64,000 nucleotides of DNA from Epiperipatus broadwayi. Taxonomy: Eukaryota; Onychophora; Udeonychophora; Euonychophora; Peripatidae. A program made the translations under genes and the position numbers. The notes beneath the pieces were generated by a model, which saw only the letters and a list, made by a program, of their open reading frames with translations, had not been told where the DNA came from and did not search any database. The stretch is taken from contig JAQFVV010012418.1 in the NCBI GenBank assembly GCA_028023455.1, positions 4,213,244-4,277,243 on the forward strand. The letters run 5' to 3'. Position 1 is the first letter of the stretch, and every line of letters begins with the position of its first letter. Shown here piece after piece: positions 47,601-58,880 of the stretch.

Positions 47601-49779
47601 GCTATAAAATAAAATTAAGTATATCCCTCATATATTTCCTGCCTCATCTATTGAATTTTTTTCATTATGCTCCAAGCATACTACATTTTTTTTGGAAGCA
47701 TAAGCTTAAAAAAACTTAGAGGGAATATTATTTATAATTTAAAAAACCCAAATTATAGAAGAATATATTTACTAATTACTGTTCCTTGATATATAAAAAA
47801 AATTGATAATTTTCATATTATATTTTCACCTTTATAATTCATATGTTTGAATTACTCATAATATAAATAAATGGATTTGCAAGATAAAAGTTAAAAAAAA
47901 AAGGTTATTAAGATAATCATAGAAAGTGTTGTGGATAAAATAAATAAATAAATAGTTTATCAATTTAGAAGATCATATAATGTTGGAGCATCAGAAGTGA
48001 AAGATTTTGAGCGTGATTCACAGAATTTTAACTCTCACATTTATCATTCTTCCCCTGAACTAAACATTAGAGAGAAATGGTAAGGACTATTTTTATGGGG
48101 GAAAATGTACATCTCATAATATCAGGATCATTATAATAAATATTGAATCCAAATAATTTGGTGGTTAATAATTTGCTTTGATATACATCTTTTACAAATG
48201 AGTGAAAAGAGCATTTTATATTAAATATGTAAATAGAGAAAGGAATTAAAGTACATGTGTGTACATTCCTGATATATATATATATAAAAAGTAAATCCAA
48301 AGGAGTATGATGTATATGTTCTACATAAATACTTTAAAGCAGAGTTTTATATACAGATTGATCTTTATTCTATACAAATGCAACATGTTTGAATAGTTTT
48401 GGGAAGTTCATTAATCAATCTGGAAACTATTAATTCAAACATTTTTATAATTCATATAAATTACAAAAGAATATTTAAATTTTTTATGATAACCAGATTT
48501 TATTATTTTAGCATGAGTTAATATTATTTATTCAGTTAATATTTTATATTTAATCTTGACTAAATTAATACTTATATTTTAAAAATAAAGTTGAAAAGAC
48601 AACAACTATACAGTAAATAAATCAATACTTTGTCACTTTGAACTTCAAGATTGTTATTTTTTTTTAGAAAATAGCAATTAGAAAAAATATATAATTTTTT
48701 TTAATGTTTTATTCATGTAATATTACACTAAAATCTAAAAAAATAAATTTTAATCTGTTTTTACAGTATGCTTGGTATTATGTGACCAAAATTTTTTATC
48801 TGATGAAGAAAGCATTAGTTACAAGTTTATTTAAATGATTCTTTGCCCCAAGCTTTTATTATGGTTGTTTAGTACCAAAAATACTGTAAAAGCTGCAGAA
48901 AATTTATGTTTTTTTTTTTCAAATTATATATATATTTAATTTTCTTTATTTTAATTTTACATATTTCCAGAAATTAAGAATAAAAAAAGTTTAGATACAA
49001 TTTAATATCATTAGATGACATTATCATAAAAATACTAAATCCTATATTAAATTAAAAATTTAAATTTTTTGCTAATTTTTTTGTTATAATAATTTGCAAA
49101 CTCTAAAAAAAAAAAACATGTATTGTCTTTGAGAATACATATGTATGTAAAGTTTTAACTAGATTAGAATTTGAGAAATGGTGAAAATTGAAGTATAAGA
49201 TTTTATCTAGATAGATAAAAAAAATCGTAAATTAAATAAAAGCATATAAAAAAATATAAACACATTATCTCCTTTTTTAAAACATTTCAGATGATTATGT
49301 ATAATTTATGTAAACAAAAAAAATCCTTTGATTTAAAAGCTGATAGAAATCTTACTGCAAAGAACTATTAAAAAAAGAATAAAACTTTACTTGCTAAATA
49401 CCAAAAGAACTGGCAGGAACATTACTAGAAAAAGATTTTATTATTGTTATTGTAATAAAAATGCTATACTGATATAAAAACAAATGTTTAATGAAATGCA
49501 GATAATATAAATGTCTATCTAATAGGTATTAAAAGTAATCGTTATTATTAAAAAGGAGGGGGGAAACTAAATTATTTTTATTATGAAGAAGCTAAACTGA
49601 AATAAAAAATAAATGTTCAATTTATTACATTATATCAATCAAATAGATTTTAAAATTAATAGTTATTATTATTTCATACATGTATTTATATTTTTCAACT
49701 ATTTTCAATACTTTAAAAACAAGAGAGATGTATAATAAAATTGCAAGTATATGCAGAAAGGAGTTTGCTATTAACTGAA
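47601..49779. other. AT-rich non-coding stretch
   Basis: Nothing is recognised. A TA repeat lies at about 48,274-48,287. Confidence 0.6.
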
Positions 49780-50074
49780 AGGAGATCCTTTGATTCCTCT
49801 TGGAGGCCTTAAAGGAACCGAGCAGAGCAAATTCCTAATGTCCACTCCATATGTTCTTGTCATTGCAGCTGTTATTACTATGTGATTATTCATATAGTAT
49901 ACGAACATGGATGGGCTTCTCACCAACATGCATTAGCCAGCGTGGTGAGTTAATTGGCTTTTTACCTCTGAGTTTAAGATCAAGAAACACCATGATCTTT
50001 CTTCTCAGTGCCTGATTAGGCAGAATGAATGTTTGTGCAAATGATAAATATTTTTCCAATACATATATACAATT

Positions 50075-52519
50075 ATGACAGACAAAAATAAAGCATGGCC
50101 CTTATTCCCAGGAGGCTGTAAAGTCACCGTTCAAGGCAGCAAGGTGGAGGGTGCTAAGAATCCCCTGATTGTGGACACAGGCTGCCATTTGATGACGACT
50201 TTTTATTTAGGTACTTACAACTGCAGATCACTTTCAAGTGAAGGAAGTTTGCAAGAATTAGAAAAAGAACTGTCTTATATTAAATGGGACATTATTGGAC
50301 TTTGTGAAGTTAGAAGAAAAGGTGAAGAAACAATTGATTTAAAAAGTGGACATATACTCTATTATAAAGGCACACATATTGGAAATACAAGTGGAGTAGG
50401 ATTCATTATAAATAAAAAGTGGAAAAACAATATTGTGGAGATTGATGGTCTATCGGACAGAGTGGCAAGATTAGTTATACAACTTAATAGCAGATACCAA
50501 ATGCAGATAATTCAGGTTTATGCCCCAACAAGTTCTCATAGTGATGAAGTAGTAGAAGATTTTTATATGGATGTACAAAAGGCTTTTGATCAGAGTAAAC
50601 AGCATTTTAAAATTGTTATGGAAGACTTTAATGAAATTGCTGTAGGTAATTTTGGTTATGATAATAGAAATGAGAGAGGACATAGACTTGTGGAGTTTGC
50701 AGAAAAAGAAAAACTTTATATTATGAATTCATTTTTTGAGAAAAATGTTAAAAGGAAATGGACATGGAAACATCCAAATGAATGTACAGCAGAATTGGAT
50801 TATATTTTGACTAACAGAAAATACATATTTCAAGATTGTAATGTTCTTAATAAATTTAACACAGGAAGTGATCATCGATTAGTAAGGTGTAAGTTACGTG
50901 TTAATGTAAAACTAGAGAGACAAAAATTATTAAGAAAAACAATATCTACAGTTGATATTACTAATATTCAGAAACATTCTAATGAATTTAAATTAGAACT
51001 TACAAATAGGTTTCAAGTGTTAGGAGATTTTGAACATGATTCAGATTTGAATGAAATTAATATGAAAATAACTGATACACTTTTAAAAACAGCAACAAAG
51101 ATAGTTGGTAGAAAAAAGCAGCAATTGACTAATAAAATTTCTACAGAGACTAGAGAATTTATGAAGAAAAGAAGGAATATGAAGATATACAAAAATGATG
51201 TATTAAAAAGAATTGAATATCTTGAATTTTGTAAAATGGTACGGAAAAGAGTTGAAAATGATATAAGAAAGTATAACTGTGAAATAGCAAGGAAAGCTGT
51301 AGAAGAAAATAAAAGTCTCAAGAATGTTAAACAACATTTTGGTATTGGTAGGAAATTTATATCTGCAATAAGAAAAAAAGATGGAATTATTACTAAAAAG
51401 AGAGATGACATCATGAAATTGGTAGAAGATTTTTATCAAGAATTATATAGTAATAGAGAACAAGTACCTCCTATATCTATTACATCTTCCGAATTGCCCA
51501 GAATTTTAAATGAAGAAGTGAGACATGCAATTAAATGTATGAAGAAAGGAAAGGTTCCAGGAAATGATGGAATTATAATTGATATATTAAAAGAAGCAGG
51601 TGAAGAAATAGAAACAATTTTAGCAAAGTTATATACCAAATGTCTAAATGATAAAGATGTACCGGAAGATTGGAAGAATGCAGTAATAATATTAATATTT
51701 AAAAAAGGTGATAAAGAAGATATTATAAATTACAGAGCTATCAGCTTTTTATCAGTTTTATATAAAATTTTTACCAAGAAAATTACAACTCATCTACAGA
51801 GAACTTTGGATCTCCACAAACCAAGAGAACAAGCTGGATTTAAAAGTGGTTTTAGTACAATAGATCATTTCCAGGTATTGAGAGAAGTCATAGAGAGGAC
51901 AAATGAATATGAGTTGTCATTATGTTTTGGATTTGTAGATTATGAAAAGGCATTCGATTCTATACACATTTCTTCAGTGATTAAAGCATTGGATCATCAA
52001 GGTATAGATCCAGGATATTGTCATATTTTAAAGAAATTTTATAAAAATGCAACAGCAACAATTAGATTATATAATGATACTGGAAAAATTAACATTGAGA
52101 AAGGTGTAAGACAAGGTGACTCCATATCTCCAAAACTTTTTACAGCAGTGCTGCAAGAAGTATTTTGTGGATTAAAATGGGAAACTAAAGGAGTGAAAGT
52201 AAATGGAGAGTATTTAAGTCATTTAGATTTCACAGATGATATAGTTGTTTTTGCAAATAATGCTTCAGAGCTGCAGGAGATGTTGCAGGAGTTAGCAGAT
52301 GAAAGTAGAAAAGTAGGACTAAAGATAAATGTTAAAAAGACTAAGGTAATGTTTAATCGATTTGCTCAAAATATGAAAATAAAGATTGATTATGAAGAAT
52401 TAGAAGAAGTTAACAGTTATAAATACCTTGGTCAGATTATTAATACAGATGGAAACATAATGAATGAATTAATCATAGAATTAAACTTGGTTGGAGTGCT
52501 TTTGGTAGAAATAACTTGA
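50075..52519 (+). pseudogene. RTE endonuclease-reverse transcriptase, 814 codons, C-terminus lost by frameshift
   Basis: An apurinic-type endonuclease spans about residues 44-272: LGTYNCRSLSS (N49), CEVRRKG (E78), VYAPTSS (149-153), a DFN motif at 184-186, LDYILTNRK (D242) and GSDHRLVR (265-270). The usual glycine before DFN is replaced (MEDFNEIAVG). The RT domain spans about 460-760: WKNAVIILIFKKGDKEDIIN, REQAGFKSGFSTIDH, motif A FVDYEKAFDSI (620-630), motif B GVRQGDSISPKLF (677-689) and motif C FTDDIVV (719-725, Asp pair kept, Ala replaced by Thr). The protein would nick DNA and prime reverse transcription. The first ~40 residues look like translated leader, so the true start may be the Met at codon 40. 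A frameshift near 52,475 ends the frame early. Confidence 0.9.
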
Positions 52520-52994
52520 TACTAAAAGGAAATATGCCTATGTGTTTGAAAAGGATGGTTTTTAACAAATGTGTTTTACCAGTTCTTACTTATGGATCCA
52601 AGACTTGGACACTTAATAGAAGAGCAATAGAGAGACTTCAGACCACTCAAAGGAGTATGGAGAGATGTATGGTGGGAGTAACAAGAAGAGATCAAAAACG
52701 CAATGTATGGGTAAGACAACAAACAGGTGTTACTGACCTTATTGAAAAAATTAAAAGATTGAAATGGAGTTGATCTGGACATATTGCTAGAAGAGATGAT
52801 AATAGATGGACAATTGAAATTTTAAACTGGATTCCAAGAGATTGTGAAAGACCCAGAAAGAGACCACATGTGAGATGGATGGATGAAATAAGAAAATGTG
52901 CAGGGGTTTGTGGAGAAGAGAAGCTAAAGATCGGGGAAGATGGATTAAACTTGGAGAGACCTTCATTCTGCAGTGGATTGATAATGGTTGGTGA
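52476..52994 (+). pseudogene. C-terminal part of the RTE protein, shifted frame
   Basis: After the frameshift the next frame continues with SAFGRNNLILKGN, VLPVLTYGSKTWTLNRRAIE and RSMERCMVGVTRRDQ, the conserved region after the RT in RTE elements. A TGA at about 52,771 interrupts it where relatives have Trp (KWSW-GHIARR). HIARRDDNRWTIEILNWIP and RPHVRWMDEIRK then follow in the same frame. A second shift near 52,917 is needed to reach KDRGRWIKLGETFILQWIDNG and the terminal TGA at 52,992. Three lesions in about 500 bases against none in the 814-codon part is uneven. Confidence 0.85.
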
Positions 52995-53309
52995 TGATGA
53001 TGATAATTATATGTTAAAATCCAGAAAAGTCATTAACTTCAAATGCTTCAGAAATACTTCTATATTAATGATGTTTAGTCTATGCATTTGTAAATATAAA
53101 TTTAAATTTCAAATCCTTCAAAGATTTATTTAAATTAATTAGAGATTTACAATGCATTTGGAGAAAGAAATATTACATATAAAGATTTATAAAAAGACAC
53201 ATTATTACTATATAATGATCATAATAATATATGGTATTAAACCACTAAACATCACATGAGCACCATTTTCATATGCTTATACAAGCTGTTAAAGCATAAA
53301 GAGCCAGGA

Positions 53310-54060
53310 ATCTCTCAGCCATTATGCCCAAAGAAACCTGTTAGCCATTTTACCTTTCCTTTCCATTCCTCATAAGTTTTTCCCATATTGTTCTCTATCC
53401 TGCTCCATCTTATTTCCATAACATAATATTTGACAACTTCATGGCCTTTATATCTAAATTCCTCTTATCTTTTTCCAAACCCAGCATAAAAACTAAGAAC
53501 CTACTTTCTGTATAATCACTTTGTTTATATTTATTCTTCCACAACTTAGTTATTTGTACCCTTTCTGCTTGCAGGCATTTACATTTAATTAACAGATGCC
53601 TAATATTTTCGTTGCCTTCCTTACACAATTTGCAGACTAAATCACTCACATTTTTTCATTTATGTGTATATTCCCTTGTTGCTAAAGATTCTGTTCAAGC
53701 CTTAAACAGTAAATTACTTTCTTTGCTATTATCATAAATTATCTTGCACCGAATATTCTGTTTACTTCTATATATATTTAAACTTTTTTTACTCTCCATA
53801 CTAGTTCTCCATCTCTTCAATTCCCTATTCTTTATTAATGCATCCATTTTTTTTATTCCATTCCTTGCCACTATAACACTCTAGAATTCTCCTAACACAA
53901 TCATCCCACCTTTTGTATAAGTAAACTGACATAAATCCTTTATCCAAATCTTCTGTGTACCATACTATCTTTCTCACCCATTTTGTCACCTGCCCTTTAC
54001 TCATAACCCAATTAAATACTATTTTGAATATTCTCGTATTATTCATAAATTAAATTGACC
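53310..54060 (-). pseudogene. LINE ORF C-terminal fragment with Cys/His finger
   Basis: Minus-strand frames show a WDDCVRRILECYSGKEWNKK segment (53,825-54,046), then a frameshifted middle part, then 79 open codons (53,410-53,649) with DLVCKLCKEGNENIRHLLIK, CKCLQAER and LWKNKYKQSDYTES. The CxxC...H...C finger matches the fragment at 3,587-3,841. The untranslated end GGCTAACAGGTTTCTTTGGG and TAATGGCTGAGAGATT finishes near 53,310. The RT is missing, so this is a 5'-truncated copy or only its 3' half is kept. A pogo-type MITE follows within 20 bases. Confidence 0.7.
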
Positions 54061-54080
54061 AGACATTTTCATTTTGCTTT

Positions 54081-54342
54081 TGGCAAAATTCTTCATACAG
54101 TAGTGCCACCCAGTGCAAAGCAGAGCAATCAATGGATGTGAGGTTTGTGCATAACATCTCTATTTAGTACCCATTCACCCAATATCCCCAGACTAGTTTC
54201 TGAGGAAAACCATGAGCTAGAAACTAATCCGGGGATATTGAATAAATAGGCACTAGATAGGGATTTTATGCACAAACCTTTTTGCATCCATTGATTATCC
54301 TGGCTTGCATTGGGTGGCATTACTGTACGGAGAGTTTTGCCT
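54081..54342. mobile_element. Palindromic MITE, copy 2
   Basis: Outer inverted ends GGCAAAATTCTTCATACAGT and ACTGTACGGAGAGTTTTGCC enclose TAGTGCCACCCAGTGCAA against TTGCATTGGGTGGCATTA. Inner arms GAGGTTTGTGCATAA / TTATGCACAAACC and CCCAGACTAGTTTCT / AGAAACTAATCCGGG also mirror. It is the same family as 20,953-21,220. CAGTAGTGCCACC sits next to TA at both sides (54,096-54,097 and 54,326-54,327), which is mariner-like, but the symmetry continues outside that TA, so the true ends may be the outer GGCAAAA. Confidence 0.85.
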
Positions 54343-55762
54343 CTGTTTGTGTGTGTGAGAATGTTCTAAAAATTTATTTCAATAACTAAAATCTATAGAA
54401 TAATAAAAAGATAGTGGTTAATTATTATAATAACCTGTGCATCTTAGCTCAATAGAAATATGATTGGATTCAAGAGTTAAAGGTTTTTGAATAGAAATTT
54501 TTTTGTTCAAAAGAGCAATAAACATTTGATTAGTTTATTAATAATATGTATATGAAAGGAGAGATTATAATTTAATAAATAAGCTTTTTTTTTTTTTTGG
54601 TTTTCTGAGAGTATTAAATAATTTCTTAGATTTTTTCATAAATTGTAGCTTAAAATATCAAAATATGTTTTAAAAATATTTTCAGAATTCCGAAATAATT
54701 AAATTAAAACAATAGTTTTAAACTAGGCACTCAAGCTGGCAAAGTAAAAATTTTCATAAAACTTAAAAAAGAATTCTACTTATCATTCTTTCTTATAAAT
54801 CAACAATTATAAGTTATTACATGAAATGATATAATAGAGAGCAAAAAAAAAAAAAGAGCCTGCTGCTGAAACTATAAGCCATTACAATTTTGTACTTGTA
54901 GTTTGGAGTATAAACACACGCACATGTAGAATTGAATAACACTTTAAAAGAAGTTTATTTTGAAGCATTTATAATATCAGAAATCTTAAAAGATTTGTAA
55001 AGAAAAAAATCGCGAGGGAAAAGTTTAAGAAGCTTATTTAGATCTTGGTCAGATGTTATTGATCCAGTTTATTTCATCCTTGCTTAATTAAGCTATTCCT
55101 TGATGTTTTCATGTTGTGTAAAGATTATCTAAAATATGGATGCATAATGCTCAATAATGAAAGTAGCGGAGATGTGAAATGATTGATTTTAAATATTGAA
55201 TCTCTTTGCAGATGAAATTTGTTCTATTTGTAAATTCCATACTGTGGATGTCTGATTTTTAGAATCTTTGCCGAAAGTTTCATTTCCTAATTTAGGGCAA
55301 TCCATTTAGCATATATTATATGTCAGATTAAACCAGAATGCATTTTATAAACTTTTTTTAAAAATAATAGTGTCTGCTCATTCACTTGTTTATACTTACA
55401 TATACAAACACACGCATTAGTACAAAATCTCTGGAAATAAATATGGAGAATCTTTTTAAAATAAATAAAACTGTATTGGCAGTTAATTGACATAAATATA
55501 ACACTTAAGAAATAAATAATATTTTGTGAATTTGAATATTACTTTTTATGATGGATAATAATGTTAGATCACTAAATCATTTGTCTCTTTGTTCAAACTT
55601 CACTCATCATATCTGGTTGAAAGTTTCATCCCAATTAGTTGAAGTGTTATGTCAGTGCAGTTTTTTTGAATTTTTAATTCAAATCTTTTAACATCTCAAA
55701 GTAGTGAGGAGGGAGGAATGTTGCACTAGTTGCTATGTAATGTGGCATTACACTCCAGTTTG
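54343..55762. other. AT-rich non-coding stretch
   Basis: No gene or repeat is recognised apart from poly-T and poly-A tracts (for example about 54,586-54,598 and 54,843-54,855). Confidence 0.6.
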
Positions 55763-55855
55763 TGACAACATTTCTAAAAATGTTTGGATAATTGTCCCAC
55801 AATGCATATGACAAGATTCCTGTAAATGTTTGAGTAGTTGTTCCACAATTGTGCA
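55763..55855. repeat. Two degenerate tandem copies of a 46-bp unit
   Basis: TGACAACATTTCTAAAAATG...TTGTCCCACAATGCA is followed at once by TGACAAGATTCCTGTAAATG...TTGTTCCACAATTGTGCA. Confidence 0.75.
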
Positions 55856-56745
55856 CATATCTCAGATTTAGCTATTATAAAAACAATTTTTGGAGCTAAG
55901 TGGCTGTTGGTTATCACCATCATTGTCTTTGATGCTTTGCTCAGCTATCACAAAAGATTTTCATTAGGTAGCTCTGCCACTTATTTGTTGGTTATTTTCA
56001 AAACTTTCAGAATATACAATGCAGACATTTATTGTTAAAATTGTTTGCATTTTGAACTGTCTTTATTATAGTTTGTTTTATTTAATTAACAAAGTGCTAA
56101 TAATCAATAGGTAAAAAAAAATAATCATTAACTATAGTATTTTGAAAAGATCATCCCAGTGTCAGTTTGTAAGATATAATTATTTTTTTTATGCTTACAA
56201 AAATTAGAATTTTTTATTATTAGTAGTAATTAATTAATATTTCAGTTATAAAATCTGTATGATTTTTTTGTCTCGACAAAAGTTTATTTATTTATTTATT
56301 TTTAGTGTTGAATTGTAATGTGACTATATATTGTTTAATATTCACCCAAAATAAGTTGAAATATCTTTACTGCCATTTTTTTTACAATCATTTAAAATAC
56401 CTTGTGATTAATTCATATAACTTAATTATTTTATATTTTTTATTAACTTCTAATGATCTTTAGCATATGAATGTTATTCACTACTAAAGTCAGTTTAGTG
56501 AGCAGATAAATGTGACTTGACCAAACTACTGATATACATTATCATCATTGGTAGTTATTTGTCTTTGCTCACCTTTCATCCTTTCATTATAAATTATAGC
56601 ATCTTATTTTCATAGCTACATCCTTAATTTTAATGAACTGTACAATGCTTACTATTATATTTTAAAGAATTACTTACCTTTACATTATTAAGATACACAT
56701 TTTTTTAAACAAATTAATTTAAATGCTATATATATATATATATTG
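55856..56745. other. AT-rich non-coding stretch
   Basis: No feature is recognised. A TA repeat at about 56,730-56,744 abuts the LTR end that follows. Confidence 0.6.
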
Positions 56746-57025
56746 TAACCGGACCCGCACAACCCCTTTATTACCTCGGTTGTAACAATTTTCTGACGAG
56801 CATGTTGCAGGAAGGAACTATCGATTGGCATTCCCCAATGCAGATGTTATCCTCCCTTACAACAATATTTCCTGCTCATCAGAGGATGTATCACTATAGA
56901 GACTGGAAGCATCTAGACATTTCTGTGTTTGGTTTTCCAAACGGCACCACTAGAGTCCCATCTCACTACAACCAGACTTACGTAGGTCTAGTTATGCCAG
57001 ACATAGATCAGGAGACATGAAATTC
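56746..57025 (-). repeat. 3' end of a second LTR (solo or partial), minus orientation
   Basis: Minus-strand sequence ends GGTCCGGTTACA, very like the CCGGTTACA end of the Gypsy LTR at 35,131. AATAAA lies about 25 bases before that end (GGTAATAAAGGGGTTGTGCG), where an LTR polyadenylation signal is expected. The block is richer in GC than its surroundings. The rest of the sequence is not alike, so this is a different family or subfamily. The other LTR end was not located. A 72-codon open frame on the plus strand (56,802-57,020) is probably incidental. Confidence 0.5.
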
Positions 57026-57140
57026 TTGTGAACAAGTGCAATAAATGATAAGTGATGCAAAAAATAATAGAACTGAACAACTGGATAACTAAAATTAATT
57101 TTAAGTAACAACAATTTTATTTAACAACAGGTTTAATTAA

Positions 57141-57597
57141 ATGTCCATCAAACAAAATATTTCATTGACAGTCCCTTGTATTTCTTTGACCTACTTCCAA
57201 TAACATTTTTATATGCCTTAAAGAATGTAATTTGTTGAGAGTATAATAAAGTCCTTTTTTCAATGGTTCTTTAAGTTTACATCTTTAATCATTTAGTAAA
57301 TTCACAGAGAGGAGTCCGATATATGAGGACAACAGAGATAACAATGAAGACCACTGATAGCATTTAATTCAGAGTTCCACTTAATTCACACAAATATTTC
57401 ATTTACAGTCCATTGTGTGTCTTGGTATACATACAATAATAGTACAATATGAATTAAAGAATGCAAGTTCTTTAACAATTTACATTTTTAGTTATTTAGT
57501 TAATTCACAGAGAGGAGTGTGATATATGAAGACAACAGAGATAGTAATGAAGACAACTGATAGCATGTAATTTAATTCAGAGTTTCACTTAATTCTG
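57141..57597. repeat. Two tandem diverged copies of a ~200-240 bp unit
   Basis: TTCACAGAGAGGAGT, GATATATGA, GACAACAGAGATA and AATGAAGACNACTGATAGCA recur at about 57,300 and 57,503. ATATTTCATTGACAGTCC / ATATTTCATTTACAGTCC recur at about 57,157 and 57,395. No coding potential is seen. It may belong to the LTR region that starts at 56,746. Confidence 0.8.
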
Positions 57598-58251
57598 ATT
57601 TGTAGTCTTTTAGGTAGTTGTCACATGTAATGTGGCTTAACTTACTCATGTATGAAGATATTCTTTACAGACAAGAGTATTTCTATTATTCCAGTTAATT
57701 TTAAGTTAGTTAAAGCATAATAAATATATTTCTATTCATGGTTATCCAAATCCAGGTTTGAATCCATACTATAAGCACATTTATATCCATTGGTTATTCA
57801 GGTAACCTATAAGTATACGTATTTCCATCTGTCCAGATATCAATTCATCTTGCAAATGTGTTTATTTGGTATTTCTGATTTCATAAGACATATATATATA
57901 ACATATATGCATCAATAACTCCAGGTATATCATTGTACATTTAACCGTGACACATTGTTTTGGTATTCTTATTTCTCAATTCGTATATATAACATGTTTT
58001 AATTCTGTGTTTATATTACTTTTCTCAGAGTTTTCAAATAATAAATAAAATCTTTAATAAAAAATGATTTTCTTAATCTTTGAACTTATTTAAGTATGTG
58101 GTTCATTATACGCATATAATCATTAACTTTTATTGACCTACTAATTCATATTTAAATGTTTGAATTTATTCATAATATAGTATAAATTTACTAAATACAT
58201 TCATTTTGATATTTTCTAATTTTATCTGGATTATAACATGTTACTATAATT

Positions 58252-58480
58252 ATTCATAATTTATTTTAAGAAAGACATTTTTTTTGTGTTTTTTTTTTTT
58301 TTTTTATAAACACATATAAGTATTGAAAAAAATGCCTTTTGATTATCGATATTTAAGACATTTAGTATTTACAATTTATTATTAATACAATGTATTTTCA
58401 TGTAGCTATATTTATTCATCATTTTCTTTAAGAAAGACATTTTTGTTTTTTTTATAAACATATATAAGTATTAATATTTT
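58252..58480. repeat. Direct repeat, ~160-bp period
   Basis: TTAAGAAAGACATTTTT ... TATAAACACATATAAGTATT at about 58,266-58,325 recurs as TTAAGAAAGACATTTTTG ... TATAAACATATATAAGTATT at about 58,429-58,472. Confidence 0.7.
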
Positions 58481-58724
58481 ATAAAATGGATACCTTCATT
58501 TTTATCCAGTTTGTTCCTTCATATCTATGATATGACTGCACTCAAAAAGAGATCATTGTATTTCAGCTGAATGGCATTATTTACTTTCCATGATGTTCAC
58601 CCAGGCAAATCTTGGAGAACCATGGCTTTGGATGAAGAGAAGCTGTTTCCACCTAGCCTTCCATCATTATTATTTCCTTATTAATGTTTTCTTTTTTCAT
58701 CATTAACAGTGGTTTTTTAACTGC

Positions 58725-58880
58725 TCTTAAAATCTTTTTTTAAAAAAATCTCTTTAAAATCTTTTTAAAATCCTTGTAAAATCTCCTTCAAAAATCTTTT
58801 TAAAAATCCTCTTTAAAAATCTACTTTGAAAATCTTTTTAAAATCTTTTGAAATCTCTTTGAAAACTTTTTAAAAATCTG
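58725..58880. repeat. Degenerate (AAAATCTTTTT)n tandem repeat
   Basis: Short units of the form TTTTTAAAATC, alternating with CTCTTTAAAATC or CTACTTTGAAAATC, run for about 150 bases with irregular 11-22 base spacing. Confidence 0.8.

Larger units (their letters stand above)
49780..53007 (+). mobile_element. RTE-type non-LTR retrotransposon, nearly full length
   Basis: A less AT-rich leader (about 49,780-50,074) precedes an endonuclease-RT ORF. The 3' end is the short (TGA)n run at 52,992-53,007 (TGATGATGATGATAAT), typical of RTE elements, which end in a simple repeat rather than poly-A. The 5' limit is estimated from the change in composition. It is the youngest of the RTE copies here: the copies at 2.6 and 9.4 kb are related but far more decayed. 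Frame breaks after the RT make it non-autonomous. Confidence 0.8.

Noticed and set aside
54129-54320. 63-codon minus-strand ORF
   Set aside because: It lies inside the palindromic MITE and reads the arm sequence.
55674-56038. Opposing ORFs at 55,674-55,856 and 55,838-56,038
   Set aside because: The first spans a degenerate 46-bp tandem repeat and neither shows motifs or splice context.
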